Below, piece by piece: positions 18,953 to 30,471 of a DNA stretch of 64,000 nucleotides. How positions within the stretch are numbered: position 1 is the first letter of the stretch; every line of letters begins with the position of its first letter. A program made the position numbers and the translations under genes. The DNA lies in the NCBI RefSeq assembly GCF_011301715.1, contig NZ_CP049870.1:682001-746000 (forward strand). Direction: 5' to 3'. The notes under the pieces are model-generated. The model did no database searches and was not told where the DNA came from. It saw nothing but the letters and a program-made list of their open reading frames with translations. The stretch is from Sphingomonas sp. HDW15A (GTDB lineage: Bacteria > Pseudomonadota > Alphaproteobacteria > Sphingomonadales > Sphingomonadaceae).

Positions 18953-19654
18953 ATGTTTGGTTCACTGATCCGACGCAAGCCGGCGCCTTCATTCGGCGAC
19001 GATCTTTCGGCGTTCGACTCAACGACCTTTTCACTGAGCACTGCGGTTCCTCGTCCGGCCGAACGCCGAAGCGACGAGCGCGTTCCCGCGGCGCTAAGCA
19101 TCATAAAGCTCACCACAGCGGCAGGAGAGCAGCTTGCACGCTTGCGCAACATGTCCGCTGGCGGACTCATGGCGGAAGTCGGTCACCCGCTCGAAGTCGG
19201 AACAACAGTCGAAGTCGACATCCATTCCCAGAAGGTGCCGTCGACCGTTGTCTGGACGCGCGAGGGCACGGTCGGGATAAAGTTCGACCAGACCGTCGAT
19301 CTCGGCGAGCTTCTCGCCGGCCGCAAGCCGCGGCACGGGTTTCGTCCGCGTCCGCCGCGCCTAGAGGTCAATTGCAAGGCCAGCCTTCGCGTCGGGAAAA
19401 CCTATTACACCTGCGAGGTGCACGACATTTCGCTCAATGGTCTTAAAGTTGAGCCGATCGAGGAATATTGCCTCGGCAAGAAAGTCGTTGTCGTCGTTGA
19501 GAGCCTCCGCCCAGTGCAGGGCGAGGTCCGATGGTTCTCGGAGCGCAAGGCGGGAATTGTCTTCGATCAGCCGCTAAAGTTCGAGGAACTGGCCGAGTGG
19601 GTCGGCAAACGCCTCGAGCTTGCCAGTCTCAAAGCCGCCTACCGCAACAAGTAA
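18953..19654 (+). CDS. Tandem PilZ-domain protein
   Basis: This 233-residue cytoplasmic protein appears to hold two PilZ-like beta-barrels. The first runs from about residue 40 (PAERRSDERVPAAL ... NMSAGGLMAEVG). The second is from about residue 140 (RPPRLEVNCKASL ... DISLNGLKVE). PilZ domains bind c-di-GMP through an RxxxR and a D/NxSxxG motif. NMSAGG and DISLNG match the second part, and the Arg-rich segments ERRSDERV and RPRPPR are candidates for the first. It is divergent from the receiver-EAL pair, which implies a local c-di-GMP circuit. I chose the ATG at 18953 (GGAGA upstream) over an in-frame GTG at 18905. Confidence 0.82.
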   Translation: MFGSLIRRKPAPSFGDDLSAFDSTTFSLSTAVPRPAERRSDERVPAALSIIKLTTAAGEQLARLRNMSAGGLMAEVGHPLEVGTTVEVDIHSQKVPSTVVWTREGTVGIKFDQTVDLGELLAGRKPRHGFRPRPPRLEVNCKASLRVGKTYYTCEVHDISLNGLKVEPIEEYCLGKKVVVVVESLRPVQGEVRWFSERKAGIVFDQPLKFEELAEWVGKRLELASLKAAYRNK

Positions 19655-19717
19655 GGCAGCGTCCGCCCTTGAGATAGGACCGCCGAACCGCCACATGCCG
19701 GCCCAACAAGGCTGGAG

Positions 19718-20269
19718 ATGATGATGGACGAGGTCGCAGTTTTTGCAGGCGGTTGCTTCTGGTGCACGGAAGCCGTGTTTCTCCAGCTTCAAGGCGTAAA
19801 ATCGGTCGAAAGCGGTTACACCGGCGGCCAGACCGTCAATCCAACCTACAAGCAGGTGTGCGGTGGCGATACTGGCCATGCGGAGGCGATCCGGATCACC
19901 TTCGACCCGGCGGAGATCGCCTTTTCCGACCTGCTCGACGTATTCTTCGCGACCCATGATCCGACGCAGCTCAACCGCCAGGGAAACGACATCGGAACGC
20001 AGTACCGGTCCGCCATATTCCCGCAGGACGAAGAACAGGAAGCGGAGGCTCATGCGGCGATCAAGCGCGCCCAGGCTGATCATCTCCAGCCGATCGTGAC
20101 GACGATTGAGCCGAAATCCGACTGGTACCCGGCCGAGGATTACCACCAGGATTATTGGGCCGGCGAGGGGCAGTCCAACGCTTATTGTCTGGCGGTCATT
20201 CCGCCCAAGCTCGCTAAGCTCAAGTCGAAATTCGGTGCGCGGCTCAGCGAGGAGCCGCAGCCCTCCTAA
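19718..20269 (+). CDS. msrA: Peptide methionine (S)-S-oxide reductase MsrA
   Basis: This 183-residue enzyme reduces methionine-S-sulfoxide in oxidised proteins using thioredoxin. The catalytic motif GGCFWC has its Cys at residue 13. [19 protein letters not shown] and [10 protein letters not shown] follow in the normal order, and the length is typical. The start is one of three successive in-frame ATG codons (19718, 19721 or 19724), all behind GGAG. It converges with the Sua5-type gene and overlaps it by 26 bases. Confidence 0.95.
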   Translation: MMMDEVAVFAGGCFWCTEAVFLQLQGVKSVESGYTGGQTVNPTYKQVCGGDTGHAEAIRITFDPAEIAFSDLLDVFFATHDPTQLNRQGNDIGTQYRSAIFPQDEEQEAEAHAAIKRAQADHLQPIVTTIEPKSDWYPAEDYHQDYWAGEGQSNAYCLAVIPPKLAKLKSKFGARLSEEPQPS

Positions 20270-21155
20270 GCCGGTCATTGATGGCCGCTCCGATCCCCTC
20301 GTCAGGGATCGGCGCGACCGCAATACGCGGCTCGGGGGCAGAGTCAGCCTCGTGCATGAAATCGAATAGTCGCGCGGCGGCAGTCACGAGATTGTCGCCA
20401 AGGTAAAGCTCGCCAGCGACAGGGCCATAACCGAGCAGGATTTCGCCCGGTTCGGCTACTTTCGCGTCCAATCTTATAGGTTTTGCGGGCGCATAATGGC
20501 TGGCCATCATTCCCGGCGCTTCGATCGCGCCGACTGCTTCCACCGCGTCGATGTCGATCGGTCCCCGCCGTAGCAGCCGGAGCGGCCCACCCGTCGCCGC
20601 GACGATAGTCGATTCGATACCTTGCTCACATGGACCGCCGTCGATGACGAGCGGTATCCGGCCGCCTAGCGAGTCCGCGACATGCGCCGCTCGCGTCGGG
20701 CTGATCCGGCCGCTGGCATTTGCCGACGGCGCCGCAAGCGGTCGTCCTGCCGCTTTCAGCAACGCGCGCATCGCCGGGTGAGCCGGCACCCGGATCGCGA
20801 TGGTCTCGAGCCCCGCCGTCACCAGCGAGGCGATGCCGTTATCTTCGCGTGCAGGCACCACCAGCGTTAGAGGTCCGGGCCAATGCTCATTCGCGAGCGC
20901 CCGCGCCTGGTCATCGAACTCGCCAAGATGCTCCGCCGTGTCGAGATCGAGGACATGGACTATCAGCGGATTGAAGCTTGGCCGCCCCTTGGCAGCATAG
21001 ATGCGCGCCACGGCCTCGGCGTTCGTCGCATCGGCGGCGAGCCCGTAAACCGTCTCTGTCGGCATCGCGACCGGCTGCCCGGCGCGAATGAGTTCCGCGG
21101 CCTTCTCGATCGCCTCGTCGCTGAAGTTCAGTATTTGTGTCTCTGGCGGCGCCAT
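20244..21155 (-). CDS. L-threonylcarbamoyladenylate synthase (Sua5/YrdC family)
   Basis: This enzyme makes threonylcarbamoyl-AMP from threonine, bicarbonate and ATP for t6A37 modification of tRNA. The YrdC domain fills residues 10-200: [52 protein letters not shown] Sua5-type C-terminal domain follows ([11 protein letters not shown] onward). With about 303 residues it is the two-domain Sua5 form. The start at 21155 (MAPPETQ) is preferred; a longer form starting at 21191 is possible. It is divergent from the acyl-CoA dehydrogenase gene. Confidence 0.93.
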   Translation of the reverse strand: MAPPETQILNFSDEAIEKAAELIRAGQPVAMPTETVYGLAADATNAEAVARIYAAKGRPSFNPLIVHVLDLDTAEHLGEFDDQARALANEHWPGPLTLVVPAREDNGIASLVTAGLETIAIRVPAHPAMRALLKAAGRPLAAPSANASGRISPTRAAHVADSLGGRIPLVIDGGPCEQGIESTIVAATGGPLRLLRRGPIDIDAVEAVGAIEAPGMMASHYAPAKPIRLDAKVAEPGEILLGYGPVAGELYLGDNLVTAAARLFDFMHEADSAPEPRIAVAPIPDEGIGAAINDRLRRAAAPR

Positions 21156-21202
21156 GGCCGCGTCGCTATGGCAAGCGGCGTGCCGCTTCAAGGGATCGAC
21201 AA

Positions 21203-22864
21203 ATGACCTTTCGCTGCCCGGTCGAAGACCAGCGCTTCATTCTCACGCACGTTGCACAGCTCGAAAGCCTCGGCGTCGAGCCCGACATCTCCGACGCTGT
21301 AATCGAAGGCGCGGCGGCCCTTGCGGAAGGAGAAGTGGCGCCGTTGAACCGCAGCGGTGACATTCAGGGATCGCGTTGGGACAATGGGCGGGTCGTCACT
21401 CCAAACGGTTTCAAGGAAGCCTATGAGGCGTTCGTCGAGGGTGGGTGGATGTCGCTGCCGGGACCGAAAGAATGGGGCGGGCAGGGACTGCCCTCGGTGC
21501 TCTCCGCGGCGATCATGGATAGCCTCAATGGCGCAAATCTCGCTTTTACGCTTTGCCCGATGCTCAGCGTCGGCGCGGTCGAGGCTCTGACCGCTCATGG
21601 CTCGCGCGACTTGCAGGAGCGTTATCTGCCGAAGATCATAAGTGGGGAATGGCCGGCCACCATGAACCTGACAGAGCCGCAGGCGGGAAGCGATGTCGGA
21701 GCGCTCAGCACCCGCGCCGAAGCCAATGGTGACGGCAGCTGGCGGATCAGCGGCACCAAGATTTACATCACGTACGGCGAGCATGACCTGGCCGAGAACA
21801 TCATTCACCTCGTCCTTGCCAGGACAACGGGGGCTCCCGGTGGCACAAAGGGGATCTCGCTTTTCCTTGTTCCGAAAGTCCTGCCGGACGGTGCGCCAAA
21901 CGACCTTCGTTGCGTATCGATCGAGCACAAGGCCGGAATCCACGCGTCGCCCACTTGCGTCATGAGCTATGGCGATAATGGCGGAGCGACAGGTTGGCTC
22001 GTGGGCGAGGAAATGGCCGGCATGCGCGCCATGTTTACGATGATGAACAATGCCCGGCTCAACGTCGCCTTGCAGGGTGTGGGCATCGCCGAAGCGGCGA
22101 CACAGCGCGCCGTCGCTTATGCCTTGGAGCGAAAGCAGGGGCGCCGCGGCGTCGATGTTGCCGTCATCGCAGAGCATCCTGACGTTCGCCGGATGCTGCT
22201 TCGAATGCGGGCGCTGACGACGGCGGCGCGGTCGCTGACCTATTATGCGTTCGCCCAGGCCGATCACGGCCGAAAGGGGGATCGCGAGGCCGCGTTACGT
22301 GCCGACGTTCTGACGCCGCTCGCCAAAGCCTGGGCGACCGACATTGGCTGCGAAGTCGCAAGCCTTGGAATACAGGTTCACGGCGGCATGGGTTACATTG
22401 AGGAAACGGGCGCCGCGCAATTGTGGCGCGATGCGCGGATCGCCCCGATCTACGAGGGCACTAACGGAATCCAGGCGGCCGACCTTGTCACCCGCAAGCT
22501 CGATCTCGACGGTGGCGCCGCATTCGACCAACTGGTTACCGAGATCCGCGATACGGCTTCCCACCCGATCCTGCTCGCGCTCGCAGATGCGATCGAAGTC
22601 GCCGCTGCTACCTACCGCCAGGCTTCGTCCGACGATCGGCTTGCCGGGAGCGTACCGTTTCTCACAATGTGCGCGGTATTGGTCGCGGGCTGGCTATTGG
22701 AACGGCAGGCCGCGGTGGTCGGCGCCAGCGACTTCATGACGGCAAAGCGGGCGGCCGCTGATTACTTTCTGTCTGTGGTTGTGGCCGAAGCGCTCGGCCT
22801 GGGTGCAGCGGCAGAGATCGGGGCGGAGGCGCTTTACGCCGTTCCCGCTGCCGCTCTGGCTTAA
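21203..22864 (+). CDS. Acyl-CoA dehydrogenase (long, DmdC-like family)
   Basis: This 553-residue flavoprotein introduces the alpha-beta double bond into an acyl-CoA. It has the short N-terminal extension, the central acyl-CoA dehydrogenase fold (MNLTEPQAGSDVGAL, ISGTKIYITYGEHDL, catalytic-region IQVHGGMGYIEE) and the extra C-terminal domain of the roughly 550-600-residue subgroup that includes 3-methylmercaptopropionyl-CoA dehydrogenases. The substrate cannot be told from sequence. A general fatty-acid role is as likely as a methylthio role. I chose the ATG at 21203 because upstream in-frame codons overlap the divergent gene. Confidence 0.9.
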   Translation: MTFRCPVEDQRFILTHVAQLESLGVEPDISDAVIEGAAALAEGEVAPLNRSGDIQGSRWDNGRVVTPNGFKEAYEAFVEGGWMSLPGPKEWGGQGLPSVLSAAIMDSLNGANLAFTLCPMLSVGAVEALTAHGSRDLQERYLPKIISGEWPATMNLTEPQAGSDVGALSTRAEANGDGSWRISGTKIYITYGEHDLAENIIHLVLARTTGAPGGTKGISLFLVPKVLPDGAPNDLRCVSIEHKAGIHASPTCVMSYGDNGGATGWLVGEEMAGMRAMFTMMNNARLNVALQGVGIAEAATQRAVAYALERKQGRRGVDVAVIAEHPDVRRMLLRMRALTTAARSLTYYAFAQADHGRKGDREAALRADVLTPLAKAWATDIGCEVASLGIQVHGGMGYIEETGAAQLWRDARIAPIYEGTNGIQAADLVTRKLDLDGGAAFDQLVTEIRDTASHPILLALADAIEVAAATYRQASSDDRLAGSVPFLTMCAVLVAGWLLERQAAVVGASDFMTAKRAAADYFLSVVVAEALGLGAAAEIGAEALYAVPAAALA

Positions 22865-22868
22865 ACGC

Positions 22869-23225
22869 TCAGGCGGATTCGCGGGACAGCAGCTCTGCCG
22901 GGTCGATACCCAAGCGGCTCATGCGCTCGCGAATGGCCGGCCATTCCCTGCTAACGAACTGCTCGCGCTCACTGTTTTTGAGTCGGGCGGCCGCGCCATT
23001 TGCCACGAACATGCCGATCCCACGCTTTACGACGATCAGGCCTTCGTCCTGGAACCCCTGGTAGGCTTTCGCGACTGTCAGCGGGTTGGCGCCCTCTTCG
23101 GCCGCCAGTGCTCGGACCGACGGCAACGGGTCGCCGTCCTTGAAGCGGCCGGTGACGATCGCGTCACTGATGACTTCGCGGAGGCGGACGTAAACGGGCT
23201 TCTCGTGGGCGTTTCTCAGCGTCAT
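22869..23225 (-). CDS. Short GntR-family (YtrA-type) transcriptional regulator
   Basis: This 118-residue protein has an N-terminal winged helix (about residues 12-75: REVISDAIVTGRFKDGDPLPSV and ANPLTVAKAYQGFQDEGL) and only a short helical C-terminal part, as in the YtrA subgroup of GntR repressors. YtrA-type proteins often control adjacent ABC or membrane-protein genes and their own promoter; no such target is adjacent here. An inverted repeat sits directly before its start. It follows the nitroreductase gene on the same strand with a 49-base gap. Confidence 0.88.
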   Translation of the reverse strand: MTLRNAHEKPVYVRLREVISDAIVTGRFKDGDPLPSVRALAAEEGANPLTVAKAYQGFQDEGLIVVKRGIGMFVANGAAARLKNSEREQFVSREWPAIRERMSRLGIDPAELLSRESA

Positions 23226-23241
23226 GCTGTGGTAATACAGC
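23226..23241. promoter_or_regulatory. Inverted repeat GCTGT-N6-ACAGC abutting the gntR start
   Basis: The repeat GCTGTGGTAATACAGC ends directly against the start codon of the GntR gene (minus-strand ATG at 23225). Five-base arms are perfect. Its position would block translation or late promoter steps if bound, which suits autoregulation. Binding is inferred. Confidence 0.35.
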
Positions 23242-23274
23242 ACGTCGCGAAAAGTTGCAATGCTTTGAATCGGT

Positions 23275-23865
23275 TCACTCGGCGGGCGGTACCCAGTTCG
23301 AGGCCACGGCGTCGAGCGAAGGGCGGACCCGATCATCCAGCGGAGTGACCGGTGTGCCGACATAGAGGAAGCCGGCGATCCGCTCTCCTTCGCCGCAAAA
23401 TGCGCTGCTGACGGTCGGGTTGGTCGCGGGCCAGCCGGTAATCCATCCTGCGGCATAGCCAAGCGCAGTAGCGGCGTGGAGGAAGTTCATTCCGGCAGCG
23501 CCGCACGTCTGTTCCTGCTCGAAAATGGGGATCTTGTGGTCGGGGACCGGCTTGCTGATCAGGACGGCAAGCGCAGGGGCCGCCCGCGCATTGGCAATGG
23601 CCTTGGCGACTTTTGCTTCCGGGGCATTCGGCTCGGCGATGGAAAGAGCCCGGCTATACAGTTTGGCGAGGGCATCGCGTTGGTCTGCTCCGACGATGAC
23701 AAACCGATAGGGCACGAGTTGCCCGTGATCCGGCGTTCGGGATGCAATGGCCAGGATCTGCCGCAACTCGTCGTCGGTCGGGCCTGGTCCGGCGAGATCG
23801 CGCGGCCGCCCGGATCGGCGAGTGGCGAGAAGGCTCAAAGGGCTTGATCGATCGTTCAGGGTCAT
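23275..23865 (-). CDS. Nitroreductase-family FMN oxidoreductase
   Basis: This 196-residue protein belongs to the YdjA-like branch of the nitroreductase family. It shows LLATRRSGRPRDLAGPGP (FMN phosphate-contacting arginines), ASRTPDHGQLVPYRFVIV, and CGAAGMNFLHAATALGYAAGWITGW in the second half. Such enzymes use NAD(P)H to reduce nitro compounds or quinones. The true substrate is unknown. It precedes the short GntR gene on the same strand, so the two may be co-transcribed. Confidence 0.88.
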   Translation of the reverse strand: MTLNDRSSPLSLLATRRSGRPRDLAGPGPTDDELRQILAIASRTPDHGQLVPYRFVIVGADQRDALAKLYSRALSIAEPNAPEAKVAKAIANARAAPALAVLISKPVPDHKIPIFEQEQTCGAAGMNFLHAATALGYAAGWITGWPATNPTVSSAFCGEGERIAGFLYVGTPVTPLDDRVRPSLDAVASNWVPPAE

Positions 23866-23998
23866 GTCGTTTGCAGTAGCATTTCACGCTTCTGTCACAA
23901 CCGGCTTCACAAGCGCGGATTCCCCGTTAGGGTGCGTCGCCATTCAACGAGAACTATGGCGCCCCGCGCGTGGCGCCTGCCTTCGGAGAGGGACAAAG

Positions 23999-25636
23999 AT
24001 GGGTTTGAAGCCGGTTGGAACTTGGCAGGAAGCGGACTGGATTGCCGCTATCGCCTCGGTCGTGTTGCTGATCTTCCTTGCCATTGGAGGTAGGGTCGCT
24101 GCGCAGAAGGAACCGGAATTCGCGGGCCACCCCAAAGGCCTTTACATGTTGTTCTTCGCCGAGATGTGGGAGCGTTTCTCCTACTACGGCATGCGCGCGC
24201 TGCTGATTTTCTACCTGACCAAGCACTGGCTCTTCAGCGACGGCGACTCCAACGTCATCTACGGCGCCTACACGGCGCTCGTTTACATCACGCCGATGCT
24301 CGGTGGTTATCTCGCCGACCGCTATCTCGGACAGCGCAAGGCGGTGCTGTTCGGCGCAATCCTGCTGACGCTCGGTCACTTCACCATGGCGGCCGAAGGA
24401 ACTGGCGGCCAGAATGATGCCACCATCAACATCTTCTGGGCCGCCCTGGCCTTGATCATCGTCGGCTCGGGTTTTCTCAAGGCCAACATCTCGGTGATGG
24501 TCGGACAGCTCTACAACCTCACCGATCCACGTCGCGATGGCGCCTACACCATCTTCTACATGGGAATTAATCTCGGCGCCGCGGTCGGCACGATCATCGC
24601 CGGCTATCTCGGCGAAACGCTTGGCTGGGCCTATGGCTTCGGCGCGGCCGGCATCGGCATGCTCCTCGGCCTCGTCGTCTTCGTCCTCGGTAAGGGTCTT
24701 CTCAACGGCGCTGGCGAGCGGCCTGCTCAAATCCCTGGTGCCCGTCCGGTCAACGAATATGTTCTTTACGGCATCGGCCTCGTCGCCGTCGGCGTCTGCT
24801 GGTTCCTTATCCAGTATACGGACGTCATCCAGACGCTCCTGATTATCTCGGGCATCGGCCTGCTGGGCTATGTCCTCTGGCAGGCGACCAAGCTCGAAAA
24901 AGAACCACGCGAACGTATCTACGCGATCCTGTTTCTGATCAGCCTCAATCCGATTTTCTGGGCGCTGTTCGAGCAGGCGGGCGGTTCGATGAACCTCTTC
25001 ACGGATCGCTTCGTCGACCGTCAGGGCGTTCCGGCGTCGATCTTCCAGGCGATCAACCCGATCTACATCATCCTGCTGGCGCCACTGTTCGCCGGCCTGT
25101 GGATCAAGCTCGGCCGGATCGGGAAGGAGCCGTCAGCGCCCGCCAAGTTCGGCATCGCATTGCTCCAGATGGGCCTTGCCAATCTCGCGCTTGTGTGGGG
25201 CGCGCAGGCGTTCGGGATCGCGGTCATGACCCCTGTGATGTTCGTGTTCCTTTATTACCTGCTCGCAACCACAGCCGAGCTTTGCCTGTCGCCGGTTGGC
25301 CTCAGCGCGATGAACCGGCTTGCCCCGAAATTCATGGCATCCCTGATCATGGGCGCCTGGTTCTACATGTCGGCGGTTGGCAACTTCCTTGCCGGCAAGA
25401 TCGGTGAAGCAACCGGTGGCCACGACGGCGAAATGACCAAGCAGGGACTGCTGGACATCTACAGCCTGTTCGGCTGGATCACGATCGGCATCGGCGTTGC
25501 GGTCCTCGCATTGTCGCCGATCGTCCGCAAGTGGATGCACCTCGACTCTCTCCAGGACGACATCGACGCCCGTATCCGCGACGTCGACGCGACTGGCGAG
25601 CCGGAAGCGACCGGCCCGCTGCCGGGTAAAGCCTGA
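23999..25636 (+). CDS. POT/PTR2-family proton-coupled di/tripeptide transporter
   Basis: This 545-residue integral membrane protein has about 14 hydrophobic helices. It carries the PTR2 signatures FAEMWERFSYYGMRALL (helix 1, with the ExxER-like motif) and GGYLADRYLGQRKAVLFG. A later segment, NPIFWALFEQAGGSMNLFTDR, is also typical. It imports small peptides with protons. The start at 23999 (MGLKPVGTW) has a purine-rich stretch upstream. The next two genes encode exported amidohydrolases, 14 bases downstream, so a peptide-use operon is plausible. Confidence 0.93.
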   Translation: MGLKPVGTWQEADWIAAIASVVLLIFLAIGGRVAAQKEPEFAGHPKGLYMLFFAEMWERFSYYGMRALLIFYLTKHWLFSDGDSNVIYGAYTALVYITPMLGGYLADRYLGQRKAVLFGAILLTLGHFTMAAEGTGGQNDATINIFWAALALIIVGSGFLKANISVMVGQLYNLTDPRRDGAYTIFYMGINLGAAVGTIIAGYLGETLGWAYGFGAAGIGMLLGLVVFVLGKGLLNGAGERPAQIPGARPVNEYVLYGIGLVAVGVCWFLIQYTDVIQTLLIISGIGLLGYVLWQATKLEKEPRERIYAILFLISLNPIFWALFEQAGGSMNLFTDRFVDRQGVPASIFQAINPIYIILLAPLFAGLWIKLGRIGKEPSAPAKFGIALLQMGLANLALVWGAQAFGIAVMTPVMFVFLYYLLATTAELCLSPVGLSAMNRLAPKFMASLIMGAWFYMSAVGNFLAGKIGEATGGHDGEMTKQGLLDIYSLFGWITIGIGVAVLALSPIVRKWMHLDSLQDDIDARIRDVDATGEPEATGPLPGKA

Positions 25637-25650
25637 CAGGGAGTAGCGGG

Positions 25651-27035
<1,385 letters not shown>

Positions 27036-27039
<4 letters not shown>

Positions 27040-28415
27040 AGCGCCTGTCGTTCCTCGCCGCTCTTCTCGCGGCAAGTGCAGCGCCGCTCGCCGCGCAAAC
27101 GGTTGCGATCACCGGCGGAACAGTGGCGCTCGGTGACGGCAGCGAGCCCATTCCTGGCGGCACGGTGGTCATCCGTGACGGCAAGATCGCCGGTGCAGGT
27201 CTCAACATCGCAATCCCGCGCGGAGCCGAGATCATCGATGCCCGCGGCAAGTGGGTCACCCCGGGCATCGTGGCCGGGTTCTCGCGGCTTGGCATCAGCG
27301 AGGTGGACCTAAGCGCTGACGGTTCGACCGACGACCGGGCGCAGAACAGTCCGTTCAGCGCCGCGCTCGACATCGCTCCGGCAATCAACCCGATGCAGAC
27401 CACGATTGCGGTCAATCGGGCCGACGGCGTCACAAGGGCTGTCGTGGCGCCGAACATCGGCCGCAACATTTTCGGCGGGCAGGGTGCGCTGATGGATCTA
27501 GGCGCAGACCGCGACCCGGTCACCCGCGCGCGCCTGTTCCAGTTCGTCGAGTTCGGCGAGCGTGGCGCCGGTGCCGCCGGCGGATCGCGTCCAGCGACTT
27601 ACGCCATGTTCCGCAATGCTCTTCGCGAAGCTCGCGAACTGTCGCGCTTCGCTGTGAGCAGAGGTGGGCGTGCGGAAACCCAGGAAGACCCGGTTGTCCG
27701 CGACCCCAACGAATCGCGTCTCATTGGCCCCAACGTCAATCGTAGCGAAGACATCATGCTGACGCGGTTCGACGCCGCGGCGCTCGTTCCGGTACTCCAG
27801 GGCCGTCAGTATCTGATGATCCATGTCGAGGCCGCCAACGACATCCTCAATGTCATCAAGTTGAAGCGCGAGTTCCCGACAATTCGGCCGATCATGGTCG
27901 GCGTGACCGAAGGATGGACGGTCGCAGGTGAGATCGCCGCTTCCGGGATCCCTGTTATCGCTTCGGCCGTCAACGACCTTCCCGCAAGCTTCGAGATGCT
28001 CGCAGCAACCCAGTCGAACGTCGGCCGGATGCGCGATGCCGGCGTCAACGTCGCCATCGGCATGATCGACGACAACGACACGCGCTACTTGTTCAACCAG
28101 CGCCAATACGCCGCCAATCTGGTGGCGTTGGGGAAGGTGCCGGGGGCGGCAGGCGTCAGCTGGGGCGAGGCGCTGGCCCTGATCACCTCACGTCCCGCGC
28201 AGGTCATTGGCATGGGGGGCAAAATAGGATCGCTGAACACCGGCGCAGCCGGCGATGTCGTAATCTGGTCGGGCGATCCGCTGGAGCTTGCGAGCGCCAC
28301 GGAGGCCGTATGGATTGACGGCGTCCGCCAGCCGCTGGAGAGCCGGCAGACCAAGCTTCGCGACCGTTATCAACGGCTTGATCGAAGCGCGCTTCCCGAG
28401 GCGTACCGCCGGTGA
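27036..28415 (+). CDS. Amidohydrolase-family protein lacking the HxH metal motif
   Basis: This 459-residue protein is related to its upstream neighbour and has a signal peptide (LSFLAALLAASAAPLAAQ). Where the family has the HxH metal site, it reads TPGIVAGFSRLGISEV, so both histidines are gone. An Asp near IGMIDDNDTR and the His in LMIHVEAAND remain. It is therefore probably inactive alone and may form a complex with the active partner. This is inference. It starts at GTG overlapping the previous stop and itself overlaps nnrU by GTGA. Confidence 0.85.
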
Positions 28416-29092
28416 CCCCGCTCGGCCAGCTCGAGCTGGCTGCGGCGTCGTTCGTCGGCACGCATTTCCTTCTGTCGCATCCGCTTCGCCGGCCGATCGC
28501 CAAGGCAGTCGGAGAGCGCGGCTTCCTGCTGCTCTACAGTCTCGTCGCCTTTGCGACACTAGGTTGGATGGTCTGGTCGGCACGGGCGATCGGGCTGGAG
28601 GCGCCGCGCTGGGAGGTCGGACCTGCGCTGATCATTCTTGGCAGCTTGCTGACTTGGCTAGGCGCGATACTGTTCGTTGGCTCGTTCGTGAAAAACCCGG
28701 CGTTGCCGCACCCCGGCGCCAGGCTCGAGACGAGCTTCGGCAATCCGCATGGCGTATTCCGAGTGACCCGCCATCCAATGATGTGGGGTTTCGGCCTGTG
28801 GGCGCTCACCCATGCAATGGTCAATCCGACGCCGTCTGGACTGGTTATTGCCGAAGCGATCTTCGTGCTCGCCATAATCGGCGCCGCTCTTCAGGACTTT
28901 AAGAAGAGACGCCTGATCGGCAGCGCATGGCGCCAGTGGGAGGGCAAGACCAGCTTCTTCCCCTTCGGCCGCGGCCTTGCCTGGCCGGGGACTATGCCGT
29001 TCGTTGGCGGCACCTTGCTATTCCTTCTGGGCACCTGGGCGCATGGCGCTTTGGGTCACATGCCCGCCGGTCCCTGGGCGCTACTAAGCTGA
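28412..29092 (+). CDS. NnrU-family integral membrane protein
   Basis: This 226-residue inner-membrane protein of the NnrU family has five or six hydrophobic helices. It has a conserved His in FVGTHFLLSHPLR and the signature FRVTRHPMMWGFGLWALTH. NnrU is known near nitrite/nitric oxide reduction genes in other bacteria, though many genomes keep it with no denitrification genes, as here; related fold members act in methylation or carotenoid chemistry. Its function here is not known. The GTG start overlaps the amidohydrolase stop. Confidence 0.85.
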   Translation: MTPLGQLELAAASFVGTHFLLSHPLRRPIAKAVGERGFLLLYSLVAFATLGWMVWSARAIGLEAPRWEVGPALIILGSLLTWLGAILFVGSFVKNPALPHPGARLETSFGNPHGVFRVTRHPMMWGFGLWALTHAMVNPTPSGLVIAEAIFVLAIIGAALQDFKKRRLIGSAWRQWEGKTSFFPFGRGLAWPGTMPFVGGTLLFLLGTWAHGALGHMPAGPWALLS

Positions 29093-29116
29093 GGTTTTTC
29101 CGGCTAAGGCGCGGCT

Positions 29117-30448
29117 ATGAGCAAGTTTTTCGGCACCGACGGGATTCGCGGCCAGGTTAATTCGGAGCCGATGACGGCGGAAATCGCAATGCGTGTCGGG
29201 CAGGCCGCGGGCGCGCATTTTCTACGAGGCGACCACCGCCACCGTGTCGTGATTGGAAAAGATACCCGCCTCTCGGGCTACATGATGGAATCGGCCATGG
29301 TGGCGGGCTTCACCTCGGTCGGCATGGACGTCGTACTGGTTGGCCCGATGCCGACCCCGGCGGTCGCGATGCTGACCCGCTCGATGCGCGCTGACCTCGG
29401 CGTGATGATTTCCGCCAGCCACAACCCATTCGTCGACAATGGCATCAAGCTGTTTGGGCCGGACGGTTACAAGCTGAGCGACGAGGCTGAGCAATCGATA
29501 GAACGCCGTCTCAAGAAAGAGCCGAAGCTAGCAAAGGCCGAGCTTATCGGCCGGGCAAAGCGAATCGACGACGCGCGCGGCCGCTATGTTCATTTCGTCA
29601 AATCGACCTTTCCGGATCGGCTTCGACTCGACGGCCTCAAGATTGCGGTCGACTGCGCTAACGGCGCTGCCTACCAGGTCGCGCCCGAGGCGTTATGGGA
29701 ACTTGGGGCGGAACTCGTTCCGCTCGGGGTGAAGCCCAACGGCACCAATATCAATGACCGCTGCGGCTCGACACATCCGGCAGCGCTTAGCGAGGCGGTC
29801 GTCGCTTCCGGAGCTGATATAGGCCTAGCTTTCGACGGAGATGCTGACCGGCTGATCGTCGTGGACGAGGCCGGGACAGTGATCGACGGCGACCAGTTGA
29901 TGGCGCTCATCGCGCTCAGCCAGTCACGCCGCGGCGAGTTACGGGGCGGGGCGGTGGTCGCAACGGTCATGTCCAACCTTGGGCTCGAGCGGCGGCTCGC
30001 CGAGGACGGAATACGCCTCAAACGCACCAAGGTCGGCGATCGCTATGTTCTCGAAGAAATGCGCGCCTCCGGCTGCAATGTCGGCGGCGAGCAGTCCGGA
30101 CACATCATTTTGTCGGATCATGCGACGACGGGCGACGGCCTGGTCGCGGGTTTGCAGGTCCTGGCGGCACTGATTGAGGGCGGCAAACCAGCCAGCGAAA
30201 TACTCCGCCAGTTCGATCCTGTCCCACAGTTACTGAAGAATGTCCGGTTTAACGGGGGTGATCCGCTCTCCGAACTTTCAGTCAAGAAGCGAATTGCCGA
30301 TGCCGAACGGCAGATCGAAGGTCGCGGCCGGCTTGTCATCCGCAAGTCGGGAACGGAGCCGCTGATCCGGGTAATGGCAGAAGGCGACGATGCGATAGAG
30401 GTCGAGTCCGTCGTGAACTCGATTTGCGATGCAGTGGCTTCTGTTTAG
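29117..30448 (+). CDS. glmM: Phosphoglucosamine mutase GlmM
   Basis: This enzyme converts glucosamine-6-phosphate to glucosamine-1-phosphate, the precursor of UDP-GlcNAc for peptidoglycan and lipopolysaccharide. The 443-residue protein has the N-terminal FGTDGIRG, phosphoserine loop ISASHNP with Ser101, the metal loop DGDADR and the phosphate-binding [12 protein letters not shown] near the end. All four domains are complete. The start ATG has the standard [12 protein letters not shown] beginning. It is followed 23 bases later by the thiD fusion gene. Confidence 0.97.
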   Translation: MSKFFGTDGIRGQVNSEPMTAEIAMRVGQAAGAHFLRGDHRHRVVIGKDTRLSGYMMESAMVAGFTSVGMDVVLVGPMPTPAVAMLTRSMRADLGVMISASHNPFVDNGIKLFGPDGYKLSDEAEQSIERRLKKEPKLAKAELIGRAKRIDDARGRYVHFVKSTFPDRLRLDGLKIAVDCANGAAYQVAPEALWELGAELVPLGVKPNGTNINDRCGSTHPAALSEAVVASGADIGLAFDGDADRLIVVDEAGTVIDGDQLMALIALSQSRRGELRGGAVVATVMSNLGLERRLAEDGIRLKRTKVGDRYVLEEMRASGCNVGGEQSGHIILSDHATTGDGLVAGLQVLAALIEGGKPASEILRQFDPVPQLLKNVRFNGGDPLSELSVKKRIADAERQIEGRGRLVIRKSGTEPLIRVMAEGDDAIEVESVVNSICDAVASV

Positions 30449-30471
30449 GATTTCGCTCTAAGGTCGCAGGC

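Noticed and set aside
21188..22267. 359-codon open frame opposite the acyl-CoA dehydrogenase gene
   Set aside because: Antisense shadow in a conserved gene.
23960..23980. Repeated GGCGCC before the peptide transporter gene as an operator
   Set aside because: Short self-complementary GC words are common at this base composition and no second feature supports it.
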